Origin: Opitutus sp.
GTDB taxonomy: Bacteria > Verrucomicrobiota > Verrucomicrobiia > Opitutales > Opitutaceae
NCBI GenBank assembly: GCA_024707325.1
Contig: JANPZY010000001.1
Location: 2,480,501-2,544,500 of the forward strand
Direction: 5' to 3'
DNA: 64,000 nucleotides
Part shown: in pieces, positions 12,361 through 21,949 of the stretch
Layout of the letters: each line of letters starts with the position of its first letter
Numbering within the stretch: the stretch's first letter is position 1
Translations under genes and position numbers: made by a program
Notes under the pieces: model-generated
What the model was told of the DNA's origin: nothing
Seen by the model: the letters and a program-made list of their open reading frames with translations, nothing else
The model's database searches: none

Positions 12361-14889
12361 ATGCCGAACTCCCTCATTTCGCGGTCCTTTGCAACGGTTC
12401 TAAAGTTATTTGCGATCAGCGTTGCGCTCTTAGCGGGCCGCAGCGCCGCGCAACCTCCGCCGCCTCCCGGGGGCAACACGGTGGTTTATGCGCCCAACGC
12501 CGTCGCCACCATCAACATTCCGGCCGGAGGTTCGTGGTTCTACGATCTCTCCATCACGGCGCCGAGCACGCTGCCGGCGGGCGCCACGACGTCGGTCGCT
12601 CTCGTTGCCACGCCTAACACGTTTCCTTCCTCGATCTCGGCTGAGACGGCGAGCAGCTACATTTCGTTTAGCTCGTCCACGTTGACCTTTACCGGTCCGT
12701 CACAGACGCGGGTGGTTCGCGTCACGTTTACGCTCCCGATGACGGCTCCGGCCGGAGCGTATCAGTTCTTCCTGCGCGGCCAAGGTTGGCCGGCGACGGT
12801 CAACGATGGCGGCACGTCGATCAACGCCGTAGCGCTCATCCCCGACAATCTGCTGCCTCCGTCCATCAGCATCAGTTCGCCCGAAGACGGCAGTGTTTAC
12901 ACTTACAACGTCTCGCACGAATCGCTGCCCATCGACGTCTCCATCCTTGCGGTGGGGCAAAACGAGTCGCCGGTCCTCACGCTTGAGGCTTACATCGTGG
13001 GCGAAGACGAAGACGGCGAGTTCCTCCCCGCTACCCCGCTCGCGCTGAACTATACCGGTTTGGGCACCGCTTCGGCTTCCGGACAAGTGATCCTCCCGGT
13101 GACCCGAGGCGGCACCTACACGCTCGTGACGCTCGCGACCAACCGCGTTGGCACCGCGACCGAGTCCTCGCAATTCTACGTCAACGAATTCTATCCGCCC
13201 CCCGTCGTGCGCTTCACCCACGCGCCTGACGCTACCTATGACTACTATGCCGGCTCTCCGGCTCTCGAGATCCCGGTCGGCTTTGAAGGCGTGAGCTTCG
13301 AGGGTGGTGTGCAAACCCTCACCGCCACGCTCAATGGTCAGCCGATCGACGCGACGATTTCGGATCTGGGCACTTTGCTCGCCTCGGGCGAAGCAACGCT
13401 GAATCTCCTGCCTGGCACCTACACGCTCACTGCCACGGTCACCGACGAGCACGGGAGCGATTCGATCTCCACGCAATTCACCGTCGTGTTGGTCTCGCCC
13501 GAACCCGAGATCACGATCGATGATCCGCTGGATGGCGCCGTGTTCACGCACGTGGTCGGCACCCCCAACCTCAACATTCCGTTCGCGTTCGTCACTTCCA
13601 CCTCCGACGGATTCACCATCTCCTCTGTCTCCGCGCAGCTCAACGGAGCCAACGTCGCCCTCGGCTCTGTCACCGGTTTGAATACTCAATCCGCGGCGGT
13701 GTCCGGCGTGCTGAACAACCTGCCTGCCGGCACCTACACCCTTAACGCGTATGGCGTGAGCGCTGGCATCACCGTGAGCACCTCGGTGACGTTCACGATC
13801 AAGGATGTCGCTCCGCAAGCGACGCCTCCGACCGTTGCGATTAACACTCCAGCTCCTGGCACTGTTTACACCCTGCAATCTCAATCGGGTGGCTGCGGTT
13901 CTGGATCCTCCGTCTCCGTGCCGCTCAACTTCACCGGCCGCAGCACGACGTCCGGAGCGGTAATCACCAAGCTGACCGCAACGCTGAATGGCTGCACGGT
14001 GAGTATTTCCAAGCAGGGCCTGAATACCGCGACGGCGACCGCCAAGGCGACGCTCAACGTCACCAAAGCCGGCACCTACACGATCCAAGTTACCGCGACG
14101 GATAAATACGGCACCGCGACAGCCGCCACCACGTTCGTGGTTGTTGCGCCGAACACTAAAGTTGCCGTGAAGGGCTCCGTGTTCTTCGACGTGACGTCGA
14201 ATGGCACGCGTGACGGAAGCGACTACGGTCTCGCCGGTATTAGCGTTAAGCTGCTCAACTCCGCGAAGCAGGCCGTCGCGACGGCCACCACCGATTCCTC
14301 CGGTAACTACTCGTTCTCGATTGCTTCCGGTTCCTACACCGTGTCGGTGGTGCTGCCGCGCGGCTATTCCTACACCACGACGAGCAACCACTCGATCAAT
14401 GTTGGATCCAGTGCCGTCACCGTGCCCGCCACGGGCTTGGGCTTGAACTTTGGCAGCATCCGCGGGATGTGCGCCAACGGCTTCACCATCGGTTACTGGA
14501 AGAACAACATCGATAAGGCGCTCGCGGGCAAAAAGAACGGTGTGCAGGTCAGTGCCTCCGCCTTGAATTCCTACACGACTGCCATTCGCAATCGGAGCGG
14601 CACATTCTTCATGTCGCTCACGCTGCAGAGCGCGAGTGCCACCATGAGCTCCACGAGCTCGCAGCCCGCCGATCTCCTGGCGAAACAGCTTGTCGCCTCC
14701 GAATACAACTACGCGAACGGTGCGTTCATCGGCGGTGATCGTGCGCTCACCCAAGCGCTCATCAACTACGCGGGATACGTCCTGAAGAACAAATCCAGCT
14801 TCACCAAGAATCAGATCATCTTTGTCAAAGACTGGTGCGACGCGTATAACAACAGTCACGGCGGTGCCGTTAACGGCCCGACGAAGTAA
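12361..14889 (+). CDS. Large secreted protein with Ig-like repeats, SdrD-B-like domain and C-terminal GYWKN domain
   Basis: Signal peptide MPNSLISRSFATVLKLFAISVALLAGRSAAQ; repeated L(T)ATLNG..PGTYTLTATVTD units; VKGSVFFDVTSNGTRDGSDYGLAGISVKLLN; CANGFTIGYWKNNID. Confidence 0.8.
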   Translation: MPNSLISRSFATVLKLFAISVALLAGRSAAQPPPPPGGNTVVYAPNAVATINIPAGGSWFYDLSITAPSTLPAGATTSVALVATPNTFPSSISAETASSYISFSSSTLTFTGPSQTRVVRVTFTLPMTAPAGAYQFFLRGQGWPATVNDGGTSINAVALIPDNLLPPSISISSPEDGSVYTYNVSHESLPIDVSILAVGQNESPVLTLEAYIVGEDEDGEFLPATPLALNYTGLGTASASGQVILPVTRGGTYTLVTLATNRVGTATESSQFYVNEFYPPPVVRFTHAPDATYDYYAGSPALEIPVGFEGVSFEGGVQTLTATLNGQPIDATISDLGTLLASGEATLNLLPGTYTLTATVTDEHGSDSISTQFTVVLVSPEPEITIDDPLDGAVFTHVVGTPNLNIPFAFVTSTSDGFTISSVSAQLNGANVALGSVTGLNTQSAAVSGVLNNLPAGTYTLNAYGVSAGITVSTSVTFTIKDVAPQATPPTVAINTPAPGTVYTLQSQSGGCGSGSSVSVPLNFTGRSTTSGAVITKLTATLNGCTVSISKQGLNTATATAKATLNVTKAGTYTIQVTATDKYGTATAATTFVVVAPNTKVAVKGSVFFDVTSNGTRDGSDYGLAGISVKLLNSAKQAVATATTDSSGNYSFSIASGSYTVSVVLPRGYSYTTTSNHSINVGSSAVTVPATGLGLNFGSIRGMCANGFTIGYWKNNIDKALAGKKNGVQVSASALNSYTTAIRNRSGTFFMSLTLQSASATMSSTSSQPADLLAKQLVASEYNYANGAFIGGDRALTQALINYAGYVLKNKSSFTKNQIIFVKDWCDAYNNSHGGAVNGPTK

Positions 14890-14917
14890 TCCCATCTCTC
14901 AGTCACGACTGACACAC

Positions 14918-14947
14918 GGCCGGGCGGATTTCCGCCCGGCCTTTTTT
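14918..14947 (+). terminator. Rho-independent terminator
   Basis: GGCCGGGCGGA-TT-TCCGCCCGGCC followed by TTTTTT. Confidence 0.95.
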
Positions 14948-15091
14948 GCGCGCACGCTGTCTCGAGACGGACATCCGATGGTATTAGGCCGGCGCTCCGC
15001 CTATTTGGCCCGGCCCAGCACCCACGCCTAGATGAAAACGCTAGCGCCTCCGGCTCTTTGGTTCGTGGCACCGTGACGGCCTCCCTGCATT

Positions 15092-15135
15092 GGGATACTT
15101 GCTCGGTCCGCTACGCCTCGGTTCCCAAACATCCC
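15092..15135. repeat. Imperfect hairpin element
   Basis: GGGATACTTG...CTCGGTCC-GCTACG-CCTCGGTTCCCAAACATCCC, partially self-complementary. Confidence 0.5.
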
Positions 15136-15139
15136 GCCC

Positions 15140-15359
15140 CGGATCTTCACTGCGCCACGTCCGCGTGCGCACCTTGCCATCACTCGTTTCGCACCACGCC
15201 CCACGCCGGTGCGCATCCTGCCCCGAGTCGAGCCGCACCTTGGCGCGACTCGATCCAGACTTTGGCTCGAGACGAGCCGGACCGTCATTCGACCGATACC
15301 GGACCGTGGCTCGACCCGGTTCACACCTTGCGGCGACCGTGAACGCCTCTTGGCCCGAC
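15140..15359. repeat. 22-bp-period degenerate tandem array (about 10 units)
   Basis: Phased units: cgcgtgcgcaccttgccatcac / tcgtttcgcaccacgccccacg / ccggtgcgcatcctgccccgag / tcgagccgcaccttggcgcgac / tcgatccagactttggctcgag / acgagccggaccgtcattcgac / cgataccggaccgtggctcgac / ccggttcacaccttgcggcgac / cgtgaacgcctcttggcccgac. Confidence 0.9.
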
Positions 15360-15700
15360 TCGGACGAAACGCCAGGGACGTCCTCCGCGACGATCGGCGC
15401 CGAAGCGTCCGTGCTGTCCGGTTTTGACGTGGCACGGCCGACACAAGGAGCTCAGCGCTCCGTTTTCGTTTACCGATTTCAACGAGTAGGGAGTTTCTTG
15501 TCGCCGAAACTGCCAGCGAGCGAGAAAGGTGCACCGAGCCTGCGGGCGGTGTGACGTGCGGCGCGCCGGGCTCCGAGCATTAGGAGCGTCCGGCTTCCTG
15601 CAGCTTCCGTTGTATCGGGCTTTCGAATACCACTACGGACAATCTCCTCCGCGACGATAGCGCGCGGGAGTGAATTGCACTGTCCGTCCGCGAAGCCGGC

Positions 15701-18700
15701 TCAGGCTTGCTTGCGCGAACCGCGGAAGCGGCGCCAGCCGATCCAACCCAAAGAGGCCGCCACGAGCGCGAAACCGTAGGTGCTCGGCTCGGGGATGGGG
15801 CGGATCTGGTTGTTCACGTAGCCGTTGAAATCGTAGTTGGTCCACGTCGTGTAGCTGCCGTCGGCGGAGATGGTGCCTTCGAAGTGGACCTGATTTTGCG
15901 GGAAGGTGCCGACCGCGTTGTAACCGGCGAGAGCGCCGGAGCCGTCGGTCTGGCGGAATACGTTGTTCGCGAAAAGGAAGTCCATCTCGCTCGACCAGTT
16001 CTTCACGGTGAGCGTCACGCCGGCGGCGATGTAGATGTTGTTGGCATTGAGGATGGAGGCGGCGCCGGAGCCGAAATCGAGAATCGTGTCGGCGGTGATG
16101 TTGAGCGTGCCGACGTTGATGTAGGAGGCGTTGAGGTAAACGGTGCCGCCCGCGAGCTGGAGCGTGTTGATCGAGAGCGCATTTCCGAGGCTGCCGCCTT
16201 GGAACTCCATCGTGCCGCTGGAGAGCTTCACGGTGCCATCGAAGTTGAAGGCGCTGTTGTTGCTCGTGCTCGAGAAGGTGAAAGTGCCTGCGCCGGTCTT
16301 TTCGAAGAGGCCCGAACCGCTGAGGCGGCCGCCAAAGGTGTTCGCGGACGAGTTGCTGACGACGAGGCTGGTGTTGGCGGCGATGCTCACGAGGCCCGTG
16401 CCGGTGAGGCCGCCGATGGTGTTCTTGTTGCCGCCTCCGCCGCTGACCGCGAAGGTCGCACCGCTGGAGACGTTCACGGTGTTGCGCACGCCGCCGGAGC
16501 CCTGGAGCACGTTGTTCGCGGTGACGTTGACGGTGCCCGCGGTGACGTTGATCGCGCCGGTAAAGGTGTTGTTTCCGCTCAGAGAGAGTGTGCCGGAGCC
16601 GGTCTTTTGGAGCGCGAGAGCGCCACCGGAAGAGCCGTTGGAAATCGGGCCTGAGATGGCGGTATTGCCCGCGCCGCCGACGGTGAGGGTTTGGGTGCCC
16701 GACGACTTCGTGCCCGTGATCGTTCCGGAAAGGGTCATCGTGCCTCCCGTGCTGGAGATGGCGACATCCTGACCGATGGTGGTGCCCGAACCGAGGGTGA
16801 TGGCTCCGGACCAGCTGTTGTTGCCGGAGACGTTGTTGAGCGCGCCGAGGTCGTTATAGCCGCTGCCGTTGAGGGTGAGTGCTTCCGAAACGACGGAGAT
16901 GCCATTCTGAAGCTGCAACGTGCCGCCGCTGTTCACGAGCGTCCCGTTGTTCATGCCGCTCAGCGTGGCGCCCAGTGCTCCGCCATGGCGGATGTTGAGG
17001 ATGCCGTTGTTGATCGTGGTAACACCGAGGTAGGCGTTACTCCCATTGTAGTTGTCCGCCGTGAGGATCATCGTGCCGGTGCCCTCTTTGGTGAAACCCT
17101 TGGTCGTGCCGGACGAAATCAGCGCATCGACCCGCAGCGTGTTGGAGCCGCTGACGTTGATCGAATTGTTGTCGTTGAAAGCGATGCCGCCCACGCCGCC
17201 GACGCCACCGCTGATGGTGGCCGTCACGGAATTACCGGTCAGCAGGTCGTTTTCGACGGTGAGCGAGCCGTTGACGAACAGCGTGCCGCCGTGGGTCTCG
17301 ATGGCACCGCCGCGCATCGTGATCGAGCCGAGCGTTTCGGCCGGAGTGTAGGCTTGGGCGAGCTCGAGACGGCCATCGGAGTTGATGGTGATCGCGGCGG
17401 TGTCGGAAATCTGCTCGCTGTAGTAAACACGGACAGTCGCGCTGCCGTCGCGTGAGGTTGCCCCGTCGAGGTAGGTGGCGTCGCCATCGCCGATAGTAAG
17501 CGAGCCGAGGATCGCCGTGTTGGGCTGCCCACTCACCGAGGTGGTGAAGAGCTCCAAGGTGCCGCTCTTCACATCGGTGGCGCCGGTGTAGTAATTGCGA
17601 TCGCCTCCGAATTGAACGGTGCCGCTGGACTCGATGACGACGCTGCCGGTGTCACCGCCGGCTTTGCCGACCTGGTTCATGATGCTCACGTTGCCGGTGC
17701 CGCTGATCGTGAGCGTGTTCCCGTTCAATCGCAGGGCGGTGGGGGCGTATTGGATATACGGTCCAATGAACAGAGTGTCCTCTAGCGCGGACGTCGCCGA
17801 GTTGCGAATCGTGGCGTCGCCCGCGAGCGTGATATTGCCCATCCACGCGCTGTTGCCGGAGATGTTGTTGAGCGCGCCCGAGCCGTTCACGCCGCTGCCG
17901 CTCAGCGACATCGTCATGTATTGCTGCGTCTCGTTCGCGGTGTAGTCCCACGAGTCGCGACCGATCAATCCGAGCGTCGCTCCGTTGGCCACGGTCACCA
18001 CGGTTTTCTCGCTGCTGAGACCGCTGTGATTGCCGAGCGCCGCAAAGCCACCGATTTTCGTCGTGCCGCTCGCGACCAAAGTGCCTTCGTTGACGGTGAC
18101 GGTCCCGGTGAACGTGTTGTTTCCGCTCACCTGCATCGTGCCCGCGCCGGCCTTGATGATGTTACGATCGCCGCTGCCGGAGTTGATGATGTTGGCGGAA
18201 ACGTTGAGGTCGGTCGCAGCCGCTCCCTCGGCGACGTTGAAAGTCGTGGAGTAGGCCGCGAGCCCCAGATTGCCGGAGATCGTGGCGCTGGAACTCGAAG
18301 CATTGGTCGTGACGCCGCCGCCGCTCGTCGAGAGAGTCAGCGTGCCGGTGCCGGTGGTGACCGTGCCGCCCGTCAAGTTAAGGCCCGAGATGGCGTCGCT
18401 GTTGCCGTTCAGGTTGAACACGCCCGACGCGTTACTGATCGTGACGGTCCTGTGGTTCGCGATTTGATCGGAGGCGTCGAGGCGCACCGTGGCCGCGCCG
18501 ATGGTCAAGTCGCCGCCGATGGCGTTCACGCCGGCATTCTTCGCGAGCACGAGCGTGCCATTGTTCACCGTGGTGAGGCCGCTGTTGCTGTTGGATTCCG
18601 ATCCGCTGAGGGTCACCGTCCCGCTGCCGCCGATGTTCAGTGCGGCCGCGCCACCGAGCTTGTTGAACTCGAGATTGCCCGCACCCGTCGTCGTGAGTTC

Positions 18701-20536
18701 GTTGGCGAGGTTGACGGTGCCGGAAAAGGTGAGGGTGCCCGCGTCCGAACCGATCGTGGAGGAACTGTTGAGGTTGACCTGGCCGCCGAGCGTATTGTTA
18801 CCGGAGATATTGCGGACCGCGCCGGCTCCGCTGATGCCCGAGCCGTTGATGTTAAAGCTCCCGGGGCTGACGGAAATACCACCCGCAAGTTGAAGTTCGG
18901 CGCCGGCGGAAACGCTGCTGTTGTAGATACCACTCGTGCCGAGGGCGGAGTTGTTCTGCAGGCGGAGCGCGCCTTCGGTGACCGCGACGGGCCCGGTGAA
19001 CGTGTTGGCTCCGCTCAAGACCAAGGTGCCGCTGCCGGCTTTAGTGAAGGTGGCGTGGTAGTTGTTCGAAACGACGCCGGAGATCGTCGTAAGCCCAGAG
19101 TTATCCACCGTGATCGTGCGGGCACCGCCACCCAGGCTGAAGGCGCCGCTGAAGGTCAGATCGTTGCTCCCACCGATCGAGAAATTACCGCCGACAGTGA
19201 CGTTGTTGCCGAGCGTGCGGCTGCCGCCGCTCGCGAAGATCGTGCCGCCGTTGATCGTGAGGCCGCCGGTGCCGAAAGCGTTGTTGTGGCCTGCGCCGAG
19301 GGAGCCGGCAGAGAGCGTGGTGCCGCCGGAGTAGGTGTTGTTCCCGCTTAGCACGAGCGTGCCGGCGCCGTCCTTGGTGAGCGAGCCGGTGCCCGAGACG
19401 ACACCGGAAATCGTGGTGAGGCCGGAGTTGGCGACCGTAATGGTGCGGCCGCTGGAACCGAGCGCGACGCTGCCCGTGAGCGTCAGATCGTTGCTCCCGC
19501 CGATCGCGAAGTTGCCGCCGACAGTGACGTTGTTGCCGAGCGTGCGGCTGCCGCCGCTCGCGAAGATCGTGCCGCCGTTGATCGTGAGGCCGCCGGTGCC
19601 GAAAGCGTTGTTGTGGCCTGCGCCGAGGGAGCCGGCAGAGAGCGTGGTGCCGCCGGAGTAGGTGTTGTTCCCGCTTAGCACGAGCGTGCCGGCGCCGTCC
19701 TTGGTGAGGGATCGAGTGCCAGATCCATTGGAGATCACTCCCGTTACGGTCAGATCGCTCGTGGCGTTCGTGCTGTCGGCAACGGTGAAAGTTCGGTTGG
19801 CTCCGAGGGCGACGTTCGTCGCGATCGTGGCACCTTGAGCGTTGTTGCTCGCGTTGTAAGTGACGTTGCCGCCCAGCGTGAGCGTGCCCGTGCCGGTGAT
19901 GCTCGCCGTCGATCCGGTCGCGCCGCCGCCCATCGTGAGCGCGCCGATTGTCTCGCTATAGCTGCCTAGGGCCAATGTGCCGTCGAAGATGTTAACGGCC
20001 ACCGCGGGGAGGGCGGCCGCACCGAGAGTCAGGGTTCCGCCCGCGGCGCTGGCGCTGCCGATATTGATCGCACCGGAGAAATTGTTGTTCGTGTTCGAGA
20101 TCGTCAGATTTCCGGTGCCGAGCTTGGTCAAACCCACCGTTCCGGAGAGTTTTACGCTAATCGTGGCATTGAACGCGTTCGTGTTGATCGTGCCCTCATT
20201 CGCCAAGGTGATCGTGGCGTTGTTGTGCGTTCCCGAAATCGTATAGCCACTCGTGTCGAACGTGATGCTGCGAGTCGTGATGTTGGAGTTGCCGATCGTG
20301 ACGGTGCCCGCAGTCCCGCCGAAAACGGCGTGATTGTTCGTTCCTGACCATGTCTGGTGGGACGTTCCGGAGGTGACCCACGCATTATTCTTCGTCCATG
20401 CCGCGCTGCCTCCATTGGCTGTCCCGCTCGCGTCTGCATCCCAATAGAGCGTCGTCTGCGTGAAACTCAGCGGCGCGATTGCCAGCACGCCGAGTAGACA
20501 TGCGACGCTCCGCCGAAAAAGACCTGACGATCGCAT
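15701..20536 (-). CDS. Autotransporter-associated beta-strand repeat protein with PEP-CTERM sorting signal
   Basis: Likely start MRSSGLFRRSVACLLGVLAIAPLSFTQ; many GAGTLVLSGNNTYSGGTTLSAG repeats; C-terminus IPEPSTYGFALVAASLGWIGWRRFRGSRKQA. Confidence 0.92.
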   Translation of the reverse strand: MRSSGLFRRSVACLLGVLAIAPLSFTQTTLYWDADASGTANGGSAAWTKNNAWVTSGTSHQTWSGTNNHAVFGGTAGTVTIGNSNITTRSITFDTSGYTISGTHNNATITLANEGTINTNAFNATISVKLSGTVGLTKLGTGNLTISNTNNNFSGAINIGSASAAGGTLTLGAAALPAVAVNIFDGTLALGSYSETIGALTMGGGATGSTASITGTGTLTLGGNVTYNASNNAQGATIATNVALGANRTFTVADSTNATSDLTVTGVISNGSGTRSLTKDGAGTLVLSGNNTYSGGTTLSAGSLGAGHNNAFGTGGLTINGGTIFASGGSRTLGNNVTVGGNFAIGGSNDLTLTGSVALGSSGRTITVANSGLTTISGVVSGTGSLTKDGAGTLVLSGNNTYSGGTTLSAGSLGAGHNNAFGTGGLTINGGTIFASGGSRTLGNNVTVGGNFSIGGSNDLTFSGAFSLGGGARTITVDNSGLTTISGVVSNNYHATFTKAGSGTLVLSGANTFTGPVAVTEGALRLQNNSALGTSGIYNSSVSAGAELQLAGGISVSPGSFNINGSGISGAGAVRNISGNNTLGGQVNLNSSSTIGSDAGTLTFSGTVNLANELTTTGAGNLEFNKLGGAAALNIGGSGTVTLSGSESNSNSGLTTVNNGTLVLAKNAGVNAIGGDLTIGAATVRLDASDQIANHRTVTISNASGVFNLNGNSDAISGLNLTGGTVTTGTGTLTLSTSGGGVTTNASSSSATISGNLGLAAYSTTFNVAEGAAATDLNVSANIINSGSGDRNIIKAGAGTMQVSGNNTFTGTVTVNEGTLVASGTTKIGGFAALGNHSGLSSEKTVVTVANGATLGLIGRDSWDYTANETQQYMTMSLSGSGVNGSGALNNISGNSAWMGNITLAGDATIRNSATSALEDTLFIGPYIQYAPTALRLNGNTLTISGTGNVSIMNQVGKAGGDTGSVVIESSGTVQFGGDRNYYTGATDVKSGTLELFTTSVSGQPNTAILGSLTIGDGDATYLDGATSRDGSATVRVYYSEQISDTAAITINSDGRLELAQAYTPAETLGSITMRGGAIETHGGTLFVNGSLTVENDLLTGNSVTATISGGVGGVGGIAFNDNNSINVSGSNTLRVDALISSGTTKGFTKEGTGTMILTADNYNGSNAYLGVTTINNGILNIRHGGALGATLSGMNNGTLVNSGGTLQLQNGISVVSEALTLNGSGYNDLGALNNVSGNNSWSGAITLGSGTTIGQDVAISSTGGTMTLSGTITGTKSSGTQTLTVGGAGNTAISGPISNGSSGGALALQKTGSGTLSLSGNNTFTGAINVTAGTVNVTANNVLQGSGGVRNTVNVSSGATFAVSGGGGNKNTIGGLTGTGLVSIAANTSLVVSNSSANTFGGRLSGSGLFEKTGAGTFTFSSTSNNSAFNFDGTVKLSSGTMEFQGGSLGNALSINTLQLAGGTVYLNASYINVGTLNITADTILDFGSGAASILNANNIYIAAGVTLTVKNWSSEMDFLFANNVFRQTDGSGALAGYNAVGTFPQNQVHFEGTISADGSYTTWTNYDFNGYVNNQIRPIPEPSTYGFALVAASLGWIGWRRFRGSRKQA
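19155..19709. repeat. Tandem duplication inside the beta-strand repeat gene (about 228 bp, nearly identical, offset 327 bp)
   Basis: 19155-19382 and 19482-19709 both read gtcagatcgttgctccc..ccttggtgag with few differences; offset equals 109 codons. Confidence 0.9.
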
Positions 20537-20629
20537 GTGCGTGGACTGCGCACGGGGCAGTGTGTAGGGCTGGAGCATGGCCGGATGCGTTTGAGCAAAT
20601 CATTAGCTCTCAGCCGGTCAATGGGAAAA

Positions 20630-20645
20630 TAGGGTGATGCCCCTA
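20630..20645. promoter_or_regulatory. Candidate palindromic site TAGGGTGATGCCCCTA upstream of PEP-CTERM protein gene
   Basis: Matches 12315-12330 at 13 of 16 positions; TAGGG/CCCCTA arms. Confidence 0.4.
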
Positions 20646-20681
20646 GTTCTACTCCGGGCAGTCACCTAACTGACCATGCGA

Positions 20682-21566
20682 TCAACGTGAACGGTCGATC
20701 AGCGAACGTATCATATTAGATAAAAACATGTTATCTCGACAAACCCGCCCGAGTGCTGCTTCCGCTGCATCGCTCTCGGCGCGCGACATTTGTCGCGAAA
20801 CCTCAACGCCATGCACACGCGGGAACGTGAACTTGCCCGCTTTGGCGTCTTTGCCCGCCGTTTTCCCGAGCACGGCTGAGTCGCCGGTCGCATCGAGGAT
20901 GTCGTCAGTGATTTGAAATGCGAGGCCGAGGTGCCGTCCACATTCGCGCAGGCTCTTGCGGTCTTCTGCGTTTGCGCCGCCGACGATTCCGCCGAACTCG
21001 AGTGCGCACTCGATCATCGCGGCCGTTTTCTGCGCGTGGATGAATTGTAGTTCTTCGGCGGATACATCCGCTTTGCCCTCGGCCAGCAGGTCGGCCATCT
21101 GGCCGCCGATCAATCGCCGGCTGCCCGCCGCTTCGGCGAGCACGCGCGACAGTGAATGCGCGAGGGTGGGGTCGTCGGCGTATTCCTCCGCGAGGAGCGC
21201 AAACGCGTGCGTCAGCAGTGCGTCGCCCGCCAGCAGCGCCGTCGCCTCGTCAAACGCCCGGTGCGCGGTCGGACGCCCGCGTCGCAGGTCGTCGTTGTCC
21301 ATGCAGGGCAGGTCGTCATGGATCAGTGAATACGTGTGCAGGCACTCGATCGCGACCGCCGCGGGCAGAGCGCGCTGCGTGGAGGCGCCGAACATCTCGG
21401 CCGTGGCCAGCACGAGCACGGGACGCAGCCGTTTGCCTCCGGCCGTCATGCTGTAGCGCATGGCCTCGTGGATCCGGGCGGGACGCGTCGACGCAGGCGG
21501 CAGCAATCGTTCGATGCCTGCCTCCACTTCCTTCACCAGACGCTTCAGTTCGGCCGAAAAATCCAT
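20682..21566 (-). CDS. ispA: Polyprenyl (farnesyl/geranyl) diphosphate synthase
   Basis: MDFSAELKRLVKEVEAGIERLL; first Asp-rich DDLPCMDNDD, second DDILD, GGKRLRPVLVL. Confidence 0.92.
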   Translation of the reverse strand: MDFSAELKRLVKEVEAGIERLLPPASTRPARIHEAMRYSMTAGGKRLRPVLVLATAEMFGASTQRALPAAVAIECLHTYSLIHDDLPCMDNDDLRRGRPTAHRAFDEATALLAGDALLTHAFALLAEEYADDPTLAHSLSRVLAEAAGSRRLIGGQMADLLAEGKADVSAEELQFIHAQKTAAMIECALEFGGIVGGANAEDRKSLRECGRHLGLAFQITDDILDATGDSAVLGKTAGKDAKAGKFTFPRVHGVEVSRQMSRAESDAAEAALGRVCRDNMFLSNMIRSLIDRSR

Positions 21567-21684
21567 GGAGGTTCTGTCGTGCGCGATTTTCCGCACGCCC
21601 GCAATGCTCCTGTGCCGTTCGCGGCCAGAAACACACTCGCCAAATTCCGCGCCGCTCCTCATAACGCCGCGCTCTTTTCCTCCC

Positions 21685-21939
21685 ATGCCTACCTACGATT
21701 ACGCATGTCCGAAGTGCGGCCATACGTTCGAGCAGTTCCAATCGATGCGCGACGAGCCGCTGAAGAAGTGCCCGAAGTGCAAGAAGGCCGGTGTGAAGCG
21801 CCTCATTGGCGGCGGAGCCGGCTTGATCTTCAAGGGCACGGGCTTCTACATCACCGACTACAAGAAGTCGTCCTCCAAGCCCGAGGGTGGAGGCGACAAG
21901 TCGGGCGCCAAGAGCGACACCAAAACGTCGTCCAACTAA
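21685..21939 (+). CDS. FmdB-family zinc ribbon protein
   Basis: MPTYDYACPKCGHTFEQFQSMRDEPLKKCPKCKKAGVKRLIGGGAGLIFKGTGFYITDYK. Confidence 0.93.
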   Translation: MPTYDYACPKCGHTFEQFQSMRDEPLKKCPKCKKAGVKRLIGGGAGLIFKGTGFYITDYKKSSSKPEGGGDKSGAKSDTKTSSN

Positions 21940-21949
21940 AACCCACCTC

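Noticed and set aside
12700-14895. 731-aa minus-strand ORF
   Set aside because: Antisense to the secreted repeat protein; repetitive composition with no recognisable domain.
15140-15359. Possible CRISPR array from regularly spaced repeats
   Set aside because: No conserved repeat/unique spacer alternation; the whole 22-bp unit is a degenerate repeat and no cas genes are present.
15707-19351. Plus-strand ORFs of 315, 254 and 476 aa
   Set aside because: Mirror frames of the beta-strand repeat protein; valine/proline or Arg/Asp-rich periodic shadows.
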